From CAZLFQ01 sp964625465 (GTDB lineage Bacteria > Pseudomonadota > Alphaproteobacteria > Rickettsiales > Midichloriaceae): a DNA stretch of 64,000 bases. Under the pieces are notes generated by a model. That model did no database searches and was not told the DNA's origin. It saw only the letters and a list, made by a program, of their open reading frames with translations. The position numbers and the translations under genes were made by a program. Positions 9,501 through 18,494 of the stretch are shown here, in pieces (within the stretch, counting starts at the first letter, position 1; the number at the start of each line of letters is the position of its first letter). The DNA lies in the NCBI GenBank assembly GCA_964625465.1, contig CAZVFD010000001.1, positions 74,511-138,510 of the forward strand, given 5' to 3'.

Positions 9501-10715
9501 TTCGGCAAAGCATTTGAAGCACTAGATGGCAAAAAAGTTGTGAGTGGTCCAAAGCAAGTCAAAGCTGGCGCGACGATCGACGAAGAGCTATTCAAGAGTT
9601 TACCAAAACGGCAAGTTTGGATGCTTTCTGTTGACAACAAAAAAGCTATGTCCGAGTTGGAAAAACTTAAAGCTTTCTATGAAAGAGCAGTTGATGAACT
9701 AGACAATAAGTTTAAAAAGAAAGTAGAAAAAGTGCAGAGCGGTGATGATTTACCGCAAGGTGCTTTAAAAGTTGTTAAAGTTTATGTTGCTACGAAATTG
9801 AAGATTCAGCCAGGTGATAAAATGGCTGGTCGTCATGGTAACAAAGGTGTTGTTTCTAAAATTGTACCTGTAGAAGATATGCCATTCTTAGAAGATGGAA
9901 CCCCTGTGGATTTAGTTCTAAATCCTTTGGGCGTACCTTCAAGGATGAACGTTGGTCAGATTCTAGAAACTCACTTGGGCTGGGCAGCGCAAAGCTTAGG
10001 CAAACAAATTTCAGCTGCAGTAGCTAAGTCTGAAAGCATGAAAGATAAGCAAGAAGTACGTGATACTTTAACCAAAATCTTTAATGGTAAGAACGATGCT
10101 GAGTTTAGAAAGTACATTGAAGAAATGAACAATTCTGAAATCAGCGAGCTAGCAGGTAACTTGACAAAAGGTGTGCCTTTTGCAACCCCAGTGTTCGATG
10201 GTGCAAAAGAAGCAGATATTGCAAAAGCACTTGAGTCAGCAGGATTACCAACTTCTGGGCAGGTAATGCTTAGAGACGGCAGAACTGGTGAGTATTTCGC
10301 AAGACCGGTAACAGTAGGTTGTATATACATGTTGAAGCTTGATCACTTAGTTGATGATAAGATTCACGCCCGTTCAATCGGTCCATACAGTCTTGTTACT
10401 CAGCAACCTTTGGGTGGTAAGTCACACTTTGGTGGTCAGAGATTCGGTGAGATGGAATGTTGGGCACTTCAAGCTTATGGTGCTGCATACTCTCTTCAAG
10501 AAATTCTAACCGTTAAGTCGGATGACGTAACTGGCAGAATTAAGATTTATGAATCAATTGTAAGAGGTGACTCAAACTTTGATTCAGGGTTGCCTGAGTC
10601 ATTTAATGTGATGGTTAAAGAGCTGAGATCACTTTGCCTAAACATTGAAATGGTGAATAGCGAAGAAGACAAACAACAAGTTGCTGAAGCTGAAGAAGCT
10701 AAAGCTGCTAACTAA
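6573..10715 (+). CDS. rpoB: DNA-directed RNA polymerase subunit beta
   Basis: This is the beta subunit of the core polymerase, 1380 residues from the chosen start. The GTG at 6573 (MASLTTRKRMRRVFG) is preferred over the in-frame TTG at 6528 because it aligns with other alphaproteobacterial beta subunits and because 6528 lies inside a hairpin. The rifampicin-binding region is present (FGTSQLSQFMDQTNPLSE, HKRRLSALGPGG). The C-terminal FGGQRFGEMECWAL is also seen. No resistance-type change is obvious in the core motif by eye. rpoC follows 34 bases later. Confidence 0.97.
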   Translation: MASLTTRKRMRRVFGQNVQVVEIPNLIQVQKNSYESFLQLNCPSDKRENVGLENVFRSIFPVSDYDGRASIEYVKYELDPPKYDIEECIQRGVNFAAPLRVTLRLIVWDIDEEAGIKEIKGIKEQDVYMGEIPLMTHSGTFIINGAERVIVSQMHRSPGVFYDHDSGKTHSSGKYLYSSRIIPYRGSWLDFEFDVKDIIYFRIDRKRKLYVTTLLRAIGLDKNGILNQFYNILSYKRHKDGWKTTFNPSRFKGMKIFKDIVDAKTGAVLIEAGTKVTPRLINKLSEKTNVEYLIEKQEVVGTYIAQDIVDDETGEIILEAGDEISYDALEQIDSKKLSELKILDIDYLNVGPYIRNTLVLDKNQSKDEALADIYKVLRPGEPSTPEAAELLFKSTFFEIERYDLSAIGRMKINAKHSLNTPENHTVLTNEDIIAIVKHLVRLKDGFGEVDDIDNLGNRRVRSVGELVENQFRLGLIRMERAIIERMSSVEIDTVMPHDLVNSKVLMAVIREFFGTSQLSQFMDQTNPLSEITHKRRLSALGPGGLTRERAGFEVRDVHTTHYGRICPIETPEGPNIGLINSLSTYARINKYGFIESPYRQVKNGKVTDQVDYLSAIEEANFTIAQVSAEVDKNGRFVSEFVSCRKFGEIVLAKPEDIHYIVVSPKQLVSVAASLIPFLENDDANRALMGSNMQRQAVPLLKSEAPLVGTGMEAVVATDSGSSVVARRDGVVDQVDANRIVIRTNDLGAEEGGVDIYSLVKFQKSNQNTCVNQKPIVKAGEKVKKGDILADGPSTDLGELALGRNVLAAFMPWNGYNYEDSILLSERLVKEDVFTSLHIYEFEVIARDTRLGPEEITRDIPNIGEEGLSKIDEIGVVHVGAEVKPGDILVGKVTPKSESPITPEEKLLRAIFGEKASDVRDSSLRVPPGTRGTVVGVRVFTRRGIEKDERALALERLEIDRLAKDRDAELGIVEGYVFGKAFEALDGKKVVSGPKQVKAGATIDEELFKSLPKRQVWMLSVDNKKAMSELEKLKAFYERAVDELDNKFKKKVEKVQSGDDLPQGALKVVKVYVATKLKIQPGDKMAGRHGNKGVVSKIVPVEDMPFLEDGTPVDLVLNPLGVPSRMNVGQILETHLGWAAQSLGKQISAAVAKSESMKDKQEVRDTLTKIFNGKNDAEFRKYIEEMNNSEISELAGNLTKGVPFATPVFDGAKEADIAKALESAGLPTSGQVMLRDGRTGEYFARPVTVGCIYMLKLDHLVDDKIHARSIGPYSLVTQQPLGGKSHFGGQRFGEMECWALQAYGAAYSLQEILTVKSDDVTGRIKIYESIVRGDSNFDSGLPESFNVMVKELRSLCLNIEMVNSEEDKQQVAEAEEAKAAN

Positions 10716-10749
10716 AAAATGTATTGATAAGGTTTAAGAGGTTCTAAAA

Positions 10750-13700
10750 ATGGCAGAATTTAATTTGTTTGGTAATGTAAATAACTCGCAAAACTTTGAC
10801 CAAATAAAAATTTCACTTGTAAGCCCAGAGGTAATTCGCTCATGGTCATTTGGTGAAGTTAAAAGGCCAGATACTGTTAATTATAGAACCATTAAGCCGG
10901 AAAATGGCGGTTTATTTTGCTCAAGAATATTTGGACCAGTAAGAGACTATGAGTGTCTTTGCGGCAAATATAAAAGAATGAAATATCGTGGAATTGTTTG
11001 CGAAAAATGTGGAGTTGAAGTCACATCGTCAAAAGTCCGTAGAGAAAGAATGGGACATATTGAGTTGGCAACATCTGTTGTTCACATATGGTTCCTTAGA
11101 TCTTTACCATCTAGAATCAGCACACTTCTAGACATAGCATTAAAAGATTTAGAGAAAGTTCTATACTTCGAAGGCTTCATTGTTATCGACCAAGGTGTAA
11201 CAACTTTGCAGAAAGGACAAATCTTGAGTGAAGAAGAATACTACGACATGCAAGATAAATTCGGCGAAGATGCATTCCAAGCTGGCATAGGTGCTGAAGC
11301 AGTAAAAAAAATGCTTCAAGCGATAGATCTTAAAGCAGAAAAAATGAAGTTGAGAGAAGAACTATCTTCTACATCATCAGAAACAAAGCGTAAGAAAATT
11401 GTTAAGAGGCTAAAATTAGTTGAAGATTTTATTTCTTCTAAAAACAAGCCTGAATGGATGGTGCTTGATGTTCTTCCAGTAATCCCGCCTGATCTACGCC
11501 CATTAGTAATGCTTGATGGTGGTAGATTCGCTACATCAGACCTAAACGAGCTATATAGACGAGTGATCAATAGAAATAATCGTCTAAAAAGGCTTATTGA
11601 GTTGAAAGCTCCTGAAATTATCGTTCGAAACGAAAAAAGAATGTTGCAAGAAGCTGTTGATGCATTGTTTGATAACAGCAGAAAAGGCAGAGCAATTAAG
11701 AGTTCAAACAAACGTCCATTTAAATCTCTCGCAGACATGTTAAAAGGTAAGCAAGGTCGCTTTAGACAGAACTTACTTGGTAAGCGTGTTGACTACTCTG
11801 GTCGTTCAGTAATTGTAGTAGGCCCTGAATTAAAGCTACACCAATGTGGTCTTCCAAAGAAAATGGCGCTTGAATTATTCAAGCCGTTTATATATTCGAA
11901 ACTAGAGTTGTATGGAATGGCACCTACTCTAAAAGCGGCTAAGAAATTAGTCGAGTTAGAGAAGCCAGAAGTTTGGGATATTTTAGCAGAAGTCATCCGC
12001 GAGCATCCAGTTTTACTAAACCGTGCGCCTACACTACACAGGCTTGGTATACAGGCGTTTGAGCCAATACTTATTGAAGGTAAGGCGATCCAGCTTCATC
12101 CTTTAGTTTGTGCTGCATTCAACGCTGACTTCGATGGTGACCAGATGGCGGTTCACGTTCCTCTATCAATGGAGGCTCAACTTGAAGCTCGTGCGCTAAT
12201 GATGTCGACTAATAACATATTAAGCCCGCAAAACGGTAAGCCAATTATTGTTCCATCTCAAGATATGATTCTTGGATTGTACTACATAACTTTGATGTTT
12301 GATGGTGAACAAGGTGAAGGTGGTTTATATAATGACGCAAGTGAATTAGAACATGCTATACACTCTGGGTCACTTTCTCTTCATGCAAAAATTAAGTGCA
12401 GAAGGAAACAAGTCCAGTCAGATGGAAGTGTTGTAACAATCGTTGCTGAAACAACGCCTGGACGTGTATTATTGTCCGAAGTATTGCCTAAAGATGCGAA
12501 TATTGGATTCGAAATGGTTAACAAGCTGATGACTAAAAAAGAAGTCCAGCAGTTGATTGACATAGTATACAGACATTGTGGCCAAAAAAATACAGTGGTG
12601 TTTGCTGACCAGATAATGTCGCTTGGATTTGCATATGCATGTAAAGCAGGTATTTCATTCGGAAAAGATGACATGTTTGTTCCACAAACAAAGGAAAAGC
12701 ACATTCAGGAAACTGATGCTGAAGTTAAGTTGTACGAGCATCAATATGCAGACGGTTTAATTACCAGCGGTGAAAAATACAATAAAGTTGTAGATGCTTG
12801 GACAAGATGTACAGATCGAATTGCCATGGACATGATGAAAGGAATTTCAGTTAAGCCAATAGGTGACGGCAAAACAGCAGCACATCGTAAAGTAAACAAC
12901 ATCTTCATGATGGCAGATTCTGGAGCTAGGGGTTCTGCAGCACAGATTAAACAGCTGGCTGGTATGCGTGGTCTGATGTCAAAACCATCAGGTGAAATTA
13001 TCGAGAAGCCAATTATATCTAACTTTAAAGAAGGCCTAAATGAGCTTGAATACTTCATTTCTACTCACGGTGCTCGTAAAGGTTTATCGGATACAGCTTT
13101 AAAAACTGCTAACTCTGGTTACTTAACTCGTAAGCTTGTTGATGTATCTCAAGATTGCATAGTTTCAGAAGATGATTGTGGTACAGAAAGTGGAATCATT
13201 GCGAAATCAGTTATCGAAAATGGTGAGGTGATAGTACAACTTAGAGATAATATTTTAGGAAGGACATCAGCGATTGATATACATGATCCAAATACAAACA
13301 AAGTTGTAATCAAGGCTGGTCAGTTGATTGACGAGAATGCTGTTGAGAAAATAGACTTACTTGGAATAGACGAAGTAAAGGTTCGTTCAGTATTAACATG
13401 TAAAAGTGAAGTTGGTATTTGTGCGAAATGTTACGGTCGTGATTTAGCTACAGGTATACAGGTTAACATTGGTGAAGCTGTAGGGGTTATTGCAGCTCAA
13501 TCAATTGGTGAACCAGGAACACAGCTTACCATGAGAACTTTCCACATTGGTGGTGCTGCGCAAAAAGGTGCATCTCAATCAAGTGTCACATGTTCTCATG
13601 AAGGTTCATTGAAAATCTTCAACAAGAATATAGTAGTGAATAGTGAAGGTAGCAGTATCGTTATGAGCAGAAGCTGCGAACTAATTGTAGTAGATGTTAA

Positions 13701-14943
13701 AGGAAACGAGAAGGCACGTTATAAAGTTCCATATGGTACTAAGCTTCTTGCAAATGAAGGCGATAAAGTTAAGCCAGCACAGAAACTAGCTGAGTGGGAA
13801 CCGTTTACAATGCCAATCATAGTTGAGAAGAGTGGTGTTGCGTCTTTCGTTGACTTAGTAGAAGGTACATCTGTTAAAGAAGTGTTTGATGAGGCTACAG
13901 GCATTACAAACCGAGTTATTATTGACTGGAAACAACAAACCCGTGGTGCTGATCTAAGACCAAGAGTTGTATTAAAAGATTCTAAAGGCGAAGTTTTAAC
14001 CTTAGCCAATGGTTTAGAAGCAAGATACTTCTTACCGGTGGATGCAATTCTTAGTATCTCAGACAACACAAAAGTAAATGCTGGTGACATCATAGCACGT
14101 ATTCCAAAAGAATCGTCTAAGACAAAAGATATTACTGGTGGTCTACCAAGAGTAGTGGAATTGTTTGAAGCGCGTAAGCCTAAGGATCACTCTTTAATAA
14201 GTGAAGTTGCAGGTACTGTGGAATTTGGTAAAGATTATAAGTCTAAACGCAGACTCATAATTAGGCCAGAAGACAAAGATTTGCAGCCGATTGAGTACTT
14301 TGTTCCGCGTGGAAGACATATCACTGTCAATGAAGGTGACTACGTTTCTAAGGGTGACATGTTGATGGAAGGAAACCCATCGCCGCACGATATTTTGAGA
14401 GTTATGGGCGTTGAAGCACTAGCTGCCTATATCGTTAACGAAGTACAGCAAGTATACCGTCTACAAGGTGTGAAGATTGATGATAAACACATTGAAGTTG
14501 TCTTGCGTCAAATGTTACAGAAACTTGAAATTACAGATCCTGGTGAGACTACATATCTTGCTGGCGAACAAGTTGATCGCGAGGAATTGAAAGAAATTAA
14601 CAAGAAAGCCAAAGAAGAGGGTTATAAGCCTGCTAAGGCACTACCTGTTCTTCAAGGTATTACCAAAGCGTCACTACAGACAAGGTCGTTCTTCTCTGCT
14701 GCTTCGTTCCAGCAAACTACACAGGTTCTAACAGAAGCTGCTGTTGCTGGTAAAGTAGATAAGCTACAGGGCTTAAAAGAAAACGTGATTGTTGGTAGAC
14801 TAATACCAGCTGGTACAGGCTTCTATATGAATAAAATCCAGAAGACAGCTCTTTCAAGAGACGCTGAAGTGGATCTAACAAATGTAGTTGCAATGCCTAA
14901 GCAGGAAGAAAAGGCTGAAAAGCGCAAGAAAGCTGCCTCTTAG
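10750..14943 (+). CDS. rpoC: DNA-directed RNA polymerase subunit beta'
   Basis: This is the catalytic beta' subunit, 1397 residues. The N-terminal zinc knuckle cysteines are in YECLCGKYKRMKYRGIVCEK. The Mg-binding active-site loop NADFDGDQM is present. The second zinc cluster has cysteines in TCKSEVGICAKCYGRD, and the trigger region shows IGEPGTQLTMRTFHIGG. The ATG follows AAGAGGT. It ends the ribosomal/RNA polymerase block, and a new promoter appears 13 bases after the stop. Confidence 0.98.
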   Translation: MAEFNLFGNVNNSQNFDQIKISLVSPEVIRSWSFGEVKRPDTVNYRTIKPENGGLFCSRIFGPVRDYECLCGKYKRMKYRGIVCEKCGVEVTSSKVRRERMGHIELATSVVHIWFLRSLPSRISTLLDIALKDLEKVLYFEGFIVIDQGVTTLQKGQILSEEEYYDMQDKFGEDAFQAGIGAEAVKKMLQAIDLKAEKMKLREELSSTSSETKRKKIVKRLKLVEDFISSKNKPEWMVLDVLPVIPPDLRPLVMLDGGRFATSDLNELYRRVINRNNRLKRLIELKAPEIIVRNEKRMLQEAVDALFDNSRKGRAIKSSNKRPFKSLADMLKGKQGRFRQNLLGKRVDYSGRSVIVVGPELKLHQCGLPKKMALELFKPFIYSKLELYGMAPTLKAAKKLVELEKPEVWDILAEVIREHPVLLNRAPTLHRLGIQAFEPILIEGKAIQLHPLVCAAFNADFDGDQMAVHVPLSMEAQLEARALMMSTNNILSPQNGKPIIVPSQDMILGLYYITLMFDGEQGEGGLYNDASELEHAIHSGSLSLHAKIKCRRKQVQSDGSVVTIVAETTPGRVLLSEVLPKDANIGFEMVNKLMTKKEVQQLIDIVYRHCGQKNTVVFADQIMSLGFAYACKAGISFGKDDMFVPQTKEKHIQETDAEVKLYEHQYADGLITSGEKYNKVVDAWTRCTDRIAMDMMKGISVKPIGDGKTAAHRKVNNIFMMADSGARGSAAQIKQLAGMRGLMSKPSGEIIEKPIISNFKEGLNELEYFISTHGARKGLSDTALKTANSGYLTRKLVDVSQDCIVSEDDCGTESGIIAKSVIENGEVIVQLRDNILGRTSAIDIHDPNTNKVVIKAGQLIDENAVEKIDLLGIDEVKVRSVLTCKSEVGICAKCYGRDLATGIQVNIGEAVGVIAAQSIGEPGTQLTMRTFHIGGAAQKGASQSSVTCSHEGSLKIFNKNIVVNSEGSSIVMSRSCELIVVDVKGNEKARYKVPYGTKLLANEGDKVKPAQKLAEWEPFTMPIIVEKSGVASFVDLVEGTSVKEVFDEATGITNRVIIDWKQQTRGADLRPRVVLKDSKGEVLTLANGLEARYFLPVDAILSISDNTKVNAGDIIARIPKESSKTKDITGGLPRVVELFEARKPKDHSLISEVAGTVEFGKDYKSKRRLIIRPEDKDLQPIEYFVPRGRHITVNEGDYVSKGDMLMEGNPSPHDILRVMGVEALAAYIVNEVQQVYRLQGVKIDDKHIEVVLRQMLQKLEITDPGETTYLAGEQVDREELKEINKKAKEEGYKPAKALPVLQGITKASLQTRSFFSAASFQQTTQVLTEAAVAGKVDKLQGLKENVIVGRLIPAGTGFYMNKIQKTALSRDAEVDLTNVVAMPKQEEKAEKRKKAAS

Positions 14944-14955
14944 GCGGGCTTCTAT

Positions 14956-14984
14956 TTGACAAAATTGCTTATTTGCTGTAGAAT
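14956..14984 (+). promoter_or_regulatory. Strong sigma-70 promoter after rpoC
   Basis: A perfect -35 TTGACA at 14956-14961, exactly 17 bases of spacer, and a -10 TAGAAT at 14979-14984. It would start transcripts around 14991, inside or just before the hairpin at 14988-15009. It gives the accessory amidotransferase-like genes a transcription start independent of the rpoBC operon. Confidence 0.8.
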
Positions 14985-14987
14985 TCG

Positions 14988-15009
14988 CCCCTATACATTT
15001 TATTAGGGG
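14988..15009 (+). promoter_or_regulatory. Hairpin covering the ribosome binding site of the first amidotransferase-like gene
   Basis: CCCCTA at 14988-14993 pairs with TAGGGG at 15004-15009, with a 10-base loop. The 3' arm AGGGG is the Shine-Dalgarno sequence of the ATG at 15018. The paired form would hide the ribosome binding site. Whether the 5' arm is in the transcript depends on the exact start site, which the promoter places close by. Confidence 0.55.
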
Positions 15010-15017
15010 TGAATTTT

Positions 15018-16562
15018 ATGGCTATAGGAAACTCAATTACGCTTTCGCAATACATAGAGCTTTTTGCTCATGACAAGTGGTCTAAACATTTTGCTATTTC
15101 TACTTTTCCTGACGCTTTGCAGGAGTTTGCCGAGTTTGCGCGAAACCATGGAGTACGTCCAACTTTTATTAACGCATACATAAATGTTCATAACTTATTT
15201 AAGTATTACGTGAATGAAGGTGTTCCCCGTCACACTATGGTGCCATTGGAGGCATGCTTGCTTGTTCCTAACCATAGTTGCGATGCACCAGAAGGTATGA
15301 CCATTGCTGACTATTATCGCATCACTAACCATTACAATTTTACTGCCCTTGATCTTGCGCTAATGTCTGATGATCTAGATTTGGCAACAACATTGTTAAC
15401 TACAAAACCTGAAGCTTACAAAAATTATTTTAGTCCTGTGCTAGAATTGTTTTTGTCAGATATTTTGACTGGCTTAAGCGAAAAACCAGCGGGTGCGGAT
15501 TTTATTAGGAGGTTTGCTGATCTTCAGGGAAATCCAGATAGGTGGCTAGCTGAAGATAATCCCTCAACTCTAACAGACGCTCTGCTGAAAAACAAAGAAA
15601 CGACCGAACTAGCACTCAATAAAACTAGTGATCCGCTTTTCAGTTTATTAAAACAAAACGCTACAATTGAAGACGTTTTTTCTGATGATAAAGATGTGGT
15701 GCGAATTGCTATATCTCATGGCAATGGTTTTTGGTCTACAGGAATATGGGAGGCTGCTAGACTTATTATGCGTAACCATCCAGATGTGAAAATTCATTTG
15801 GTTGATAATCAGATGTTTTACTCATCATTTGCACGTTTTGATGCTTGGATAAACCCAGGCGCTGGAGATACTTATCCAAGAGATAAGCCATTTACAATAA
15901 AAGATTGGAATCCAACAGAAGGAATGGAGAAGCTTTATCAAGATGCCCTAGAAGCAACTTTAAACTTTAATATTCCATATTTAGGCTTTTGTGCAGGAAG
16001 CCAACATTTCGCACTGTATCATGGTGGTACAGTTGGCATGGTAGAGGGGTATAATGGAGTGAAACATAATATCCATCTTACTAAAGGTTCGTTGTTATAT
16101 TTTATGACACTTAACAAAGATCAGCAAAATAAGGCCTTACAACATTGCGATCTGCCTGATGTCGCTTTTAAAGGTGATACCGCACATAGTTTCGCTGCTA
16201 GTTCAAGCTTGTTAAATGCCGAAGAGATGCGTTTGGCTGCAACGTATGATAATTCATCAGTAGCGGCAGGGTATGAGCATATAAATGGAATTAGGTTTGG
16301 AACTCAGTTCCATCCAGAACATTATTACAATGTGTTCGATAGAGAGCCAAATCAGCATAATATTTTGGAGAATTTTGTGCTTTTAGCGAAGCAATTCCAT
16401 GATGCTAAACTTGGTAAAGCCAAGTTCCCTCATGACACCCAACCTAGAGTGTTAGAGCGGCTGGTTGATTGTATCAAACAAGAAGAATATTACGAAGAAG
16501 TTCTAAGTAATGAAGCTGTATGCTTTGTTAATAGTACAGTTGATCATTACTGTTTTGCTTAA
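15018..16562 (+). CDS. Class I glutamine-amidotransferase-like protein with extra N-terminal domain
   Basis: The C-terminal half resembles class I glutamine amidotransferases and gamma-glutamyl hydrolases (C26 type). The nucleophile motif GFCAGSQH places Cys325, and FHPEHYY places His432 and Glu434, giving a complete Cys-His-Glu triad (numbered from ATG 15018). The N-terminal 220 residues are not recognised. A segment around residues 105-130 (FTALDLALMSDDLDLA) looks like one ankyrin-type helix pair. The ATG at 15018 is chosen over GTG 15009 because the latter overlaps the Shine-Dalgarno AGGGG. A paralogue lies 15 bases downstream. The substrate is unknown. No synthetase domain is fused, so a hydrolase or peptidase role is more likely than ammonia transfer. 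Confidence 0.8.
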   Translation: MAIGNSITLSQYIELFAHDKWSKHFAISTFPDALQEFAEFARNHGVRPTFINAYINVHNLFKYYVNEGVPRHTMVPLEACLLVPNHSCDAPEGMTIADYYRITNHYNFTALDLALMSDDLDLATTLLTTKPEAYKNYFSPVLELFLSDILTGLSEKPAGADFIRRFADLQGNPDRWLAEDNPSTLTDALLKNKETTELALNKTSDPLFSLLKQNATIEDVFSDDKDVVRIAISHGNGFWSTGIWEAARLIMRNHPDVKIHLVDNQMFYSSFARFDAWINPGAGDTYPRDKPFTIKDWNPTEGMEKLYQDALEATLNFNIPYLGFCAGSQHFALYHGGTVGMVEGYNGVKHNIHLTKGSLLYFMTLNKDQQNKALQHCDLPDVAFKGDTAHSFAASSSLLNAEEMRLAATYDNSSVAAGYEHINGIRFGTQFHPEHYYNVFDREPNQHNILENFVLLAKQFHDAKLGKAKFPHDTQPRVLERLVDCIKQEEYYEEVLSNEAVCFVNSTVDHYCFA

Positions 16563-16577
16563 TGGGGAAGGAGAATT

Positions 16578-17468
16578 ATGAAAAAAGTTAAAATTGCGGT
16601 TGCTGATACCAGTTATGTAAGCTCTATCGATGAATTGCTTTGGGAGATAAATAATAAATTTCCTGAGGTAAAATTCTACTTTATGGATCTTCAGCAAGTG
16701 ATGAATATGAAGACTCTAGAAGGTTTCGACGGATGGATAAACCCTGGGTCAGCTGATTCTTTCCCAAGAGACGATTCGGAGTTCAACATCACTACTTGGT
16801 GGGATCGTCCTAATAAGTTAGGCTTAGAGCACTTGTATCAAAAAGCATTGGATCTGACATTTGAGAGCCACACCCCATACTTTGGAATATGTGGAGGTGC
16901 ACAGCATCTTGCCTTATACCACGGAGCATCAATGAAAGCTGTAAATGGGTACTGGGATTCCGCCCCAAATGTGTTATATGATACTCCATCTTTATCAATG
17001 TTTTTTGCGATGAGTTTAGAAGCTCAAAAAGAAGCGCTATATAATTGTAGCTTTTCGAAAATTACATTTTTGACTATGACTTATAATAATTACGCAGTGA
17101 TTTCTCACAAAACAGGGGATCTAGAGTTGGGGGCTACTTCTCATGAAGAGGAAGTCGCTATGGCATATGCCCACGATTGTGGAATTAGACATGGTACACA
17201 ATACCACATTGAACTTGCATACGGATACAACGAAGCGCAAACCAATATTATTGATAGCTTTGTTAAGCAGGCATATATAACTTCTGCTGCAAAATATGAA
17301 AATTTTTTTCCGGCAATAGACATTTATTCTCAAGTTAGTGATAGGATTCAAGAATGTAAAATGTCGCCAACTTGTGATATGAGAATAAATGAAGAAAAAT
17401 GTTTGAGCCCAAGCTCTGTGTTTGAGCTAAGTTATCAAAATTATTTCGATTTCTCGTTTCAAGATTGA
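16578..17468 (+). CDS. Class I glutamine-amidotransferase-like protein, paralogue
   Basis: This 296-residue protein is clearly related to the C-terminal half of its upstream neighbour, sharing GWINPGSADSFPRD against AWINPGAGDTYPRD. Its triad is Cys105 in GICGGAQHL, with His210 and Glu212 in QYHIEL. It lacks the neighbour's N-terminal region. The ribosome binding site is GGGGAAGGAG just before the ATG. The two genes are almost certainly co-transcribed and arose by tandem duplication followed by divergence. Function is unknown. The intact triad suggests an active amidase or gamma-glutamyl hydrolase. Confidence 0.82.
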   Translation: MKKVKIAVADTSYVSSIDELLWEINNKFPEVKFYFMDLQQVMNMKTLEGFDGWINPGSADSFPRDDSEFNITTWWDRPNKLGLEHLYQKALDLTFESHTPYFGICGGAQHLALYHGASMKAVNGYWDSAPNVLYDTPSLSMFFAMSLEAQKEALYNCSFSKITFLTMTYNNYAVISHKTGDLELGATSHEEEVAMAYAHDCGIRHGTQYHIELAYGYNEAQTNIIDSFVKQAYITSAAKYENFFPAIDIYSQVSDRIQECKMSPTCDMRINEEKCLSPSSVFELSYQNYFDFSFQD

Positions 17469-17515
17469 TTTTCTAATATAGGCTACTATACAATGGATAA
17501 AAAAGATTGGTTAGT

Positions 17516-18421
17516 ATGGCCGATAAAGGTGGTTTTTGGGGTAAATTCTTAGACACAACCGGAATTGCGGCGGTGGTTGGGGCTGTTAGAGCGTTAGTGA
17601 CAACTCCTTTTGTAGAAGTGCCATTGACTAATATTGAAAGAATCAAACAAACGCAATTACATCAAACCCAAGCTACTCCTGAAACTGGTGCAGCAATAGC
17701 CAAAAGATTATATCAAACTGGACAGTTGGGTGTGTTATCAACTGGTAGGCGGCCAAACATGGTAAAAAACTTCTCTCGAGAAGTGTTGCGTGCATATGCA
17801 TGGTTGCTGACACCAATGTTAATTAGAAGATATGTTAAAAATGAACATATTGAAAAATATCCGATGTTAATACCAGTCGCCTCAGTAGGTGTTGTAGTCG
17901 GAGTGAACGGGACGATGAATGCATTTTTTGATGGGTTAAGAAATAGGCAAATGGATACCAGAAATAGAACTGGCGTAAACATAAGTTCTCTCCAGGCTGG
18001 ACGCATGCTAATTCAAGAATATGGGTTCTTTGGCTTATTTCATGGGGCGAAAATTACATACATTTATAGCGGTGCTTTTTGGGGAAGTTTTGCTGCTTCT
18101 AAAGAAGTGTATATTAGGATGGCGAAAAGATTTGATTTTGATGTAAAACACATATATTCGCAAGCAGCAATTGGTGTAATGTCAGGCGTAAGTGCAGGTA
18201 TTATAACTATGCCAATTGAACATTTGCGCTATCAGATTTTAAGTGGGGATCTGCCTACTTCTCCGTTAAAAGCATATCAAAAATTTAAATCTATTCATGG
18301 GCCTAATGCTAACGCTAGATTGTTTTGTGGGCTTCCACAGTCACTGCCAATCCAGATATCGGCAAGTTTACTAGCTGTGTTTTTGTTGCGCTTTCAGCAA
18401 CAAAATGATCGCTCAAGATAA
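17516..18421 (+). CDS. Mitochondrial carrier family-like transporter
   Basis: This is a 301-residue protein with the three-repeat layout of eukaryotic mitochondrial carriers (SLC25). The family signature is P-x-[DE]-x-x-[KR]-x-[KR]. Repeat 3 has MPIEHLRYQ, a clean match in its first half. Repeat 2 has FFDGLRNRQ with Asp, Arg and Arg in place, though Pro is replaced. Repeat 1 has NIERIKQTQ, like the first motif of ADP/ATP carriers, again without Pro. Each is followed by a glycine-containing second helix, such as YGFFGLFHGAKITYIYSG in repeat 2. The ATG at 17516 is preferred to TTG 17507. Bacterial members are very rare; Legionella LncP, a secreted effector that inserts into host mitochondria, is the known case. 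Substrate and location are unknown. Confidence 0.75.
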   Translation: MADKGGFWGKFLDTTGIAAVVGAVRALVTTPFVEVPLTNIERIKQTQLHQTQATPETGAAIAKRLYQTGQLGVLSTGRRPNMVKNFSREVLRAYAWLLTPMLIRRYVKNEHIEKYPMLIPVASVGVVVGVNGTMNAFFDGLRNRQMDTRNRTGVNISSLQAGRMLIQEYGFFGLFHGAKITYIYSGAFWGSFAASKEVYIRMAKRFDFDVKHIYSQAAIGVMSGVSAGIITMPIEHLRYQILSGDLPTSPLKAYQKFKSIHGPNANARLFCGLPQSLPIQISASLLAVFLLRFQQQNDRSR

Positions 18422-18494
18422 AAATCTATAGACACATAAATACTAAAGTGTAAGTATTATAAAACTTTATTGCAATTAATACATGTGAGGAAAA

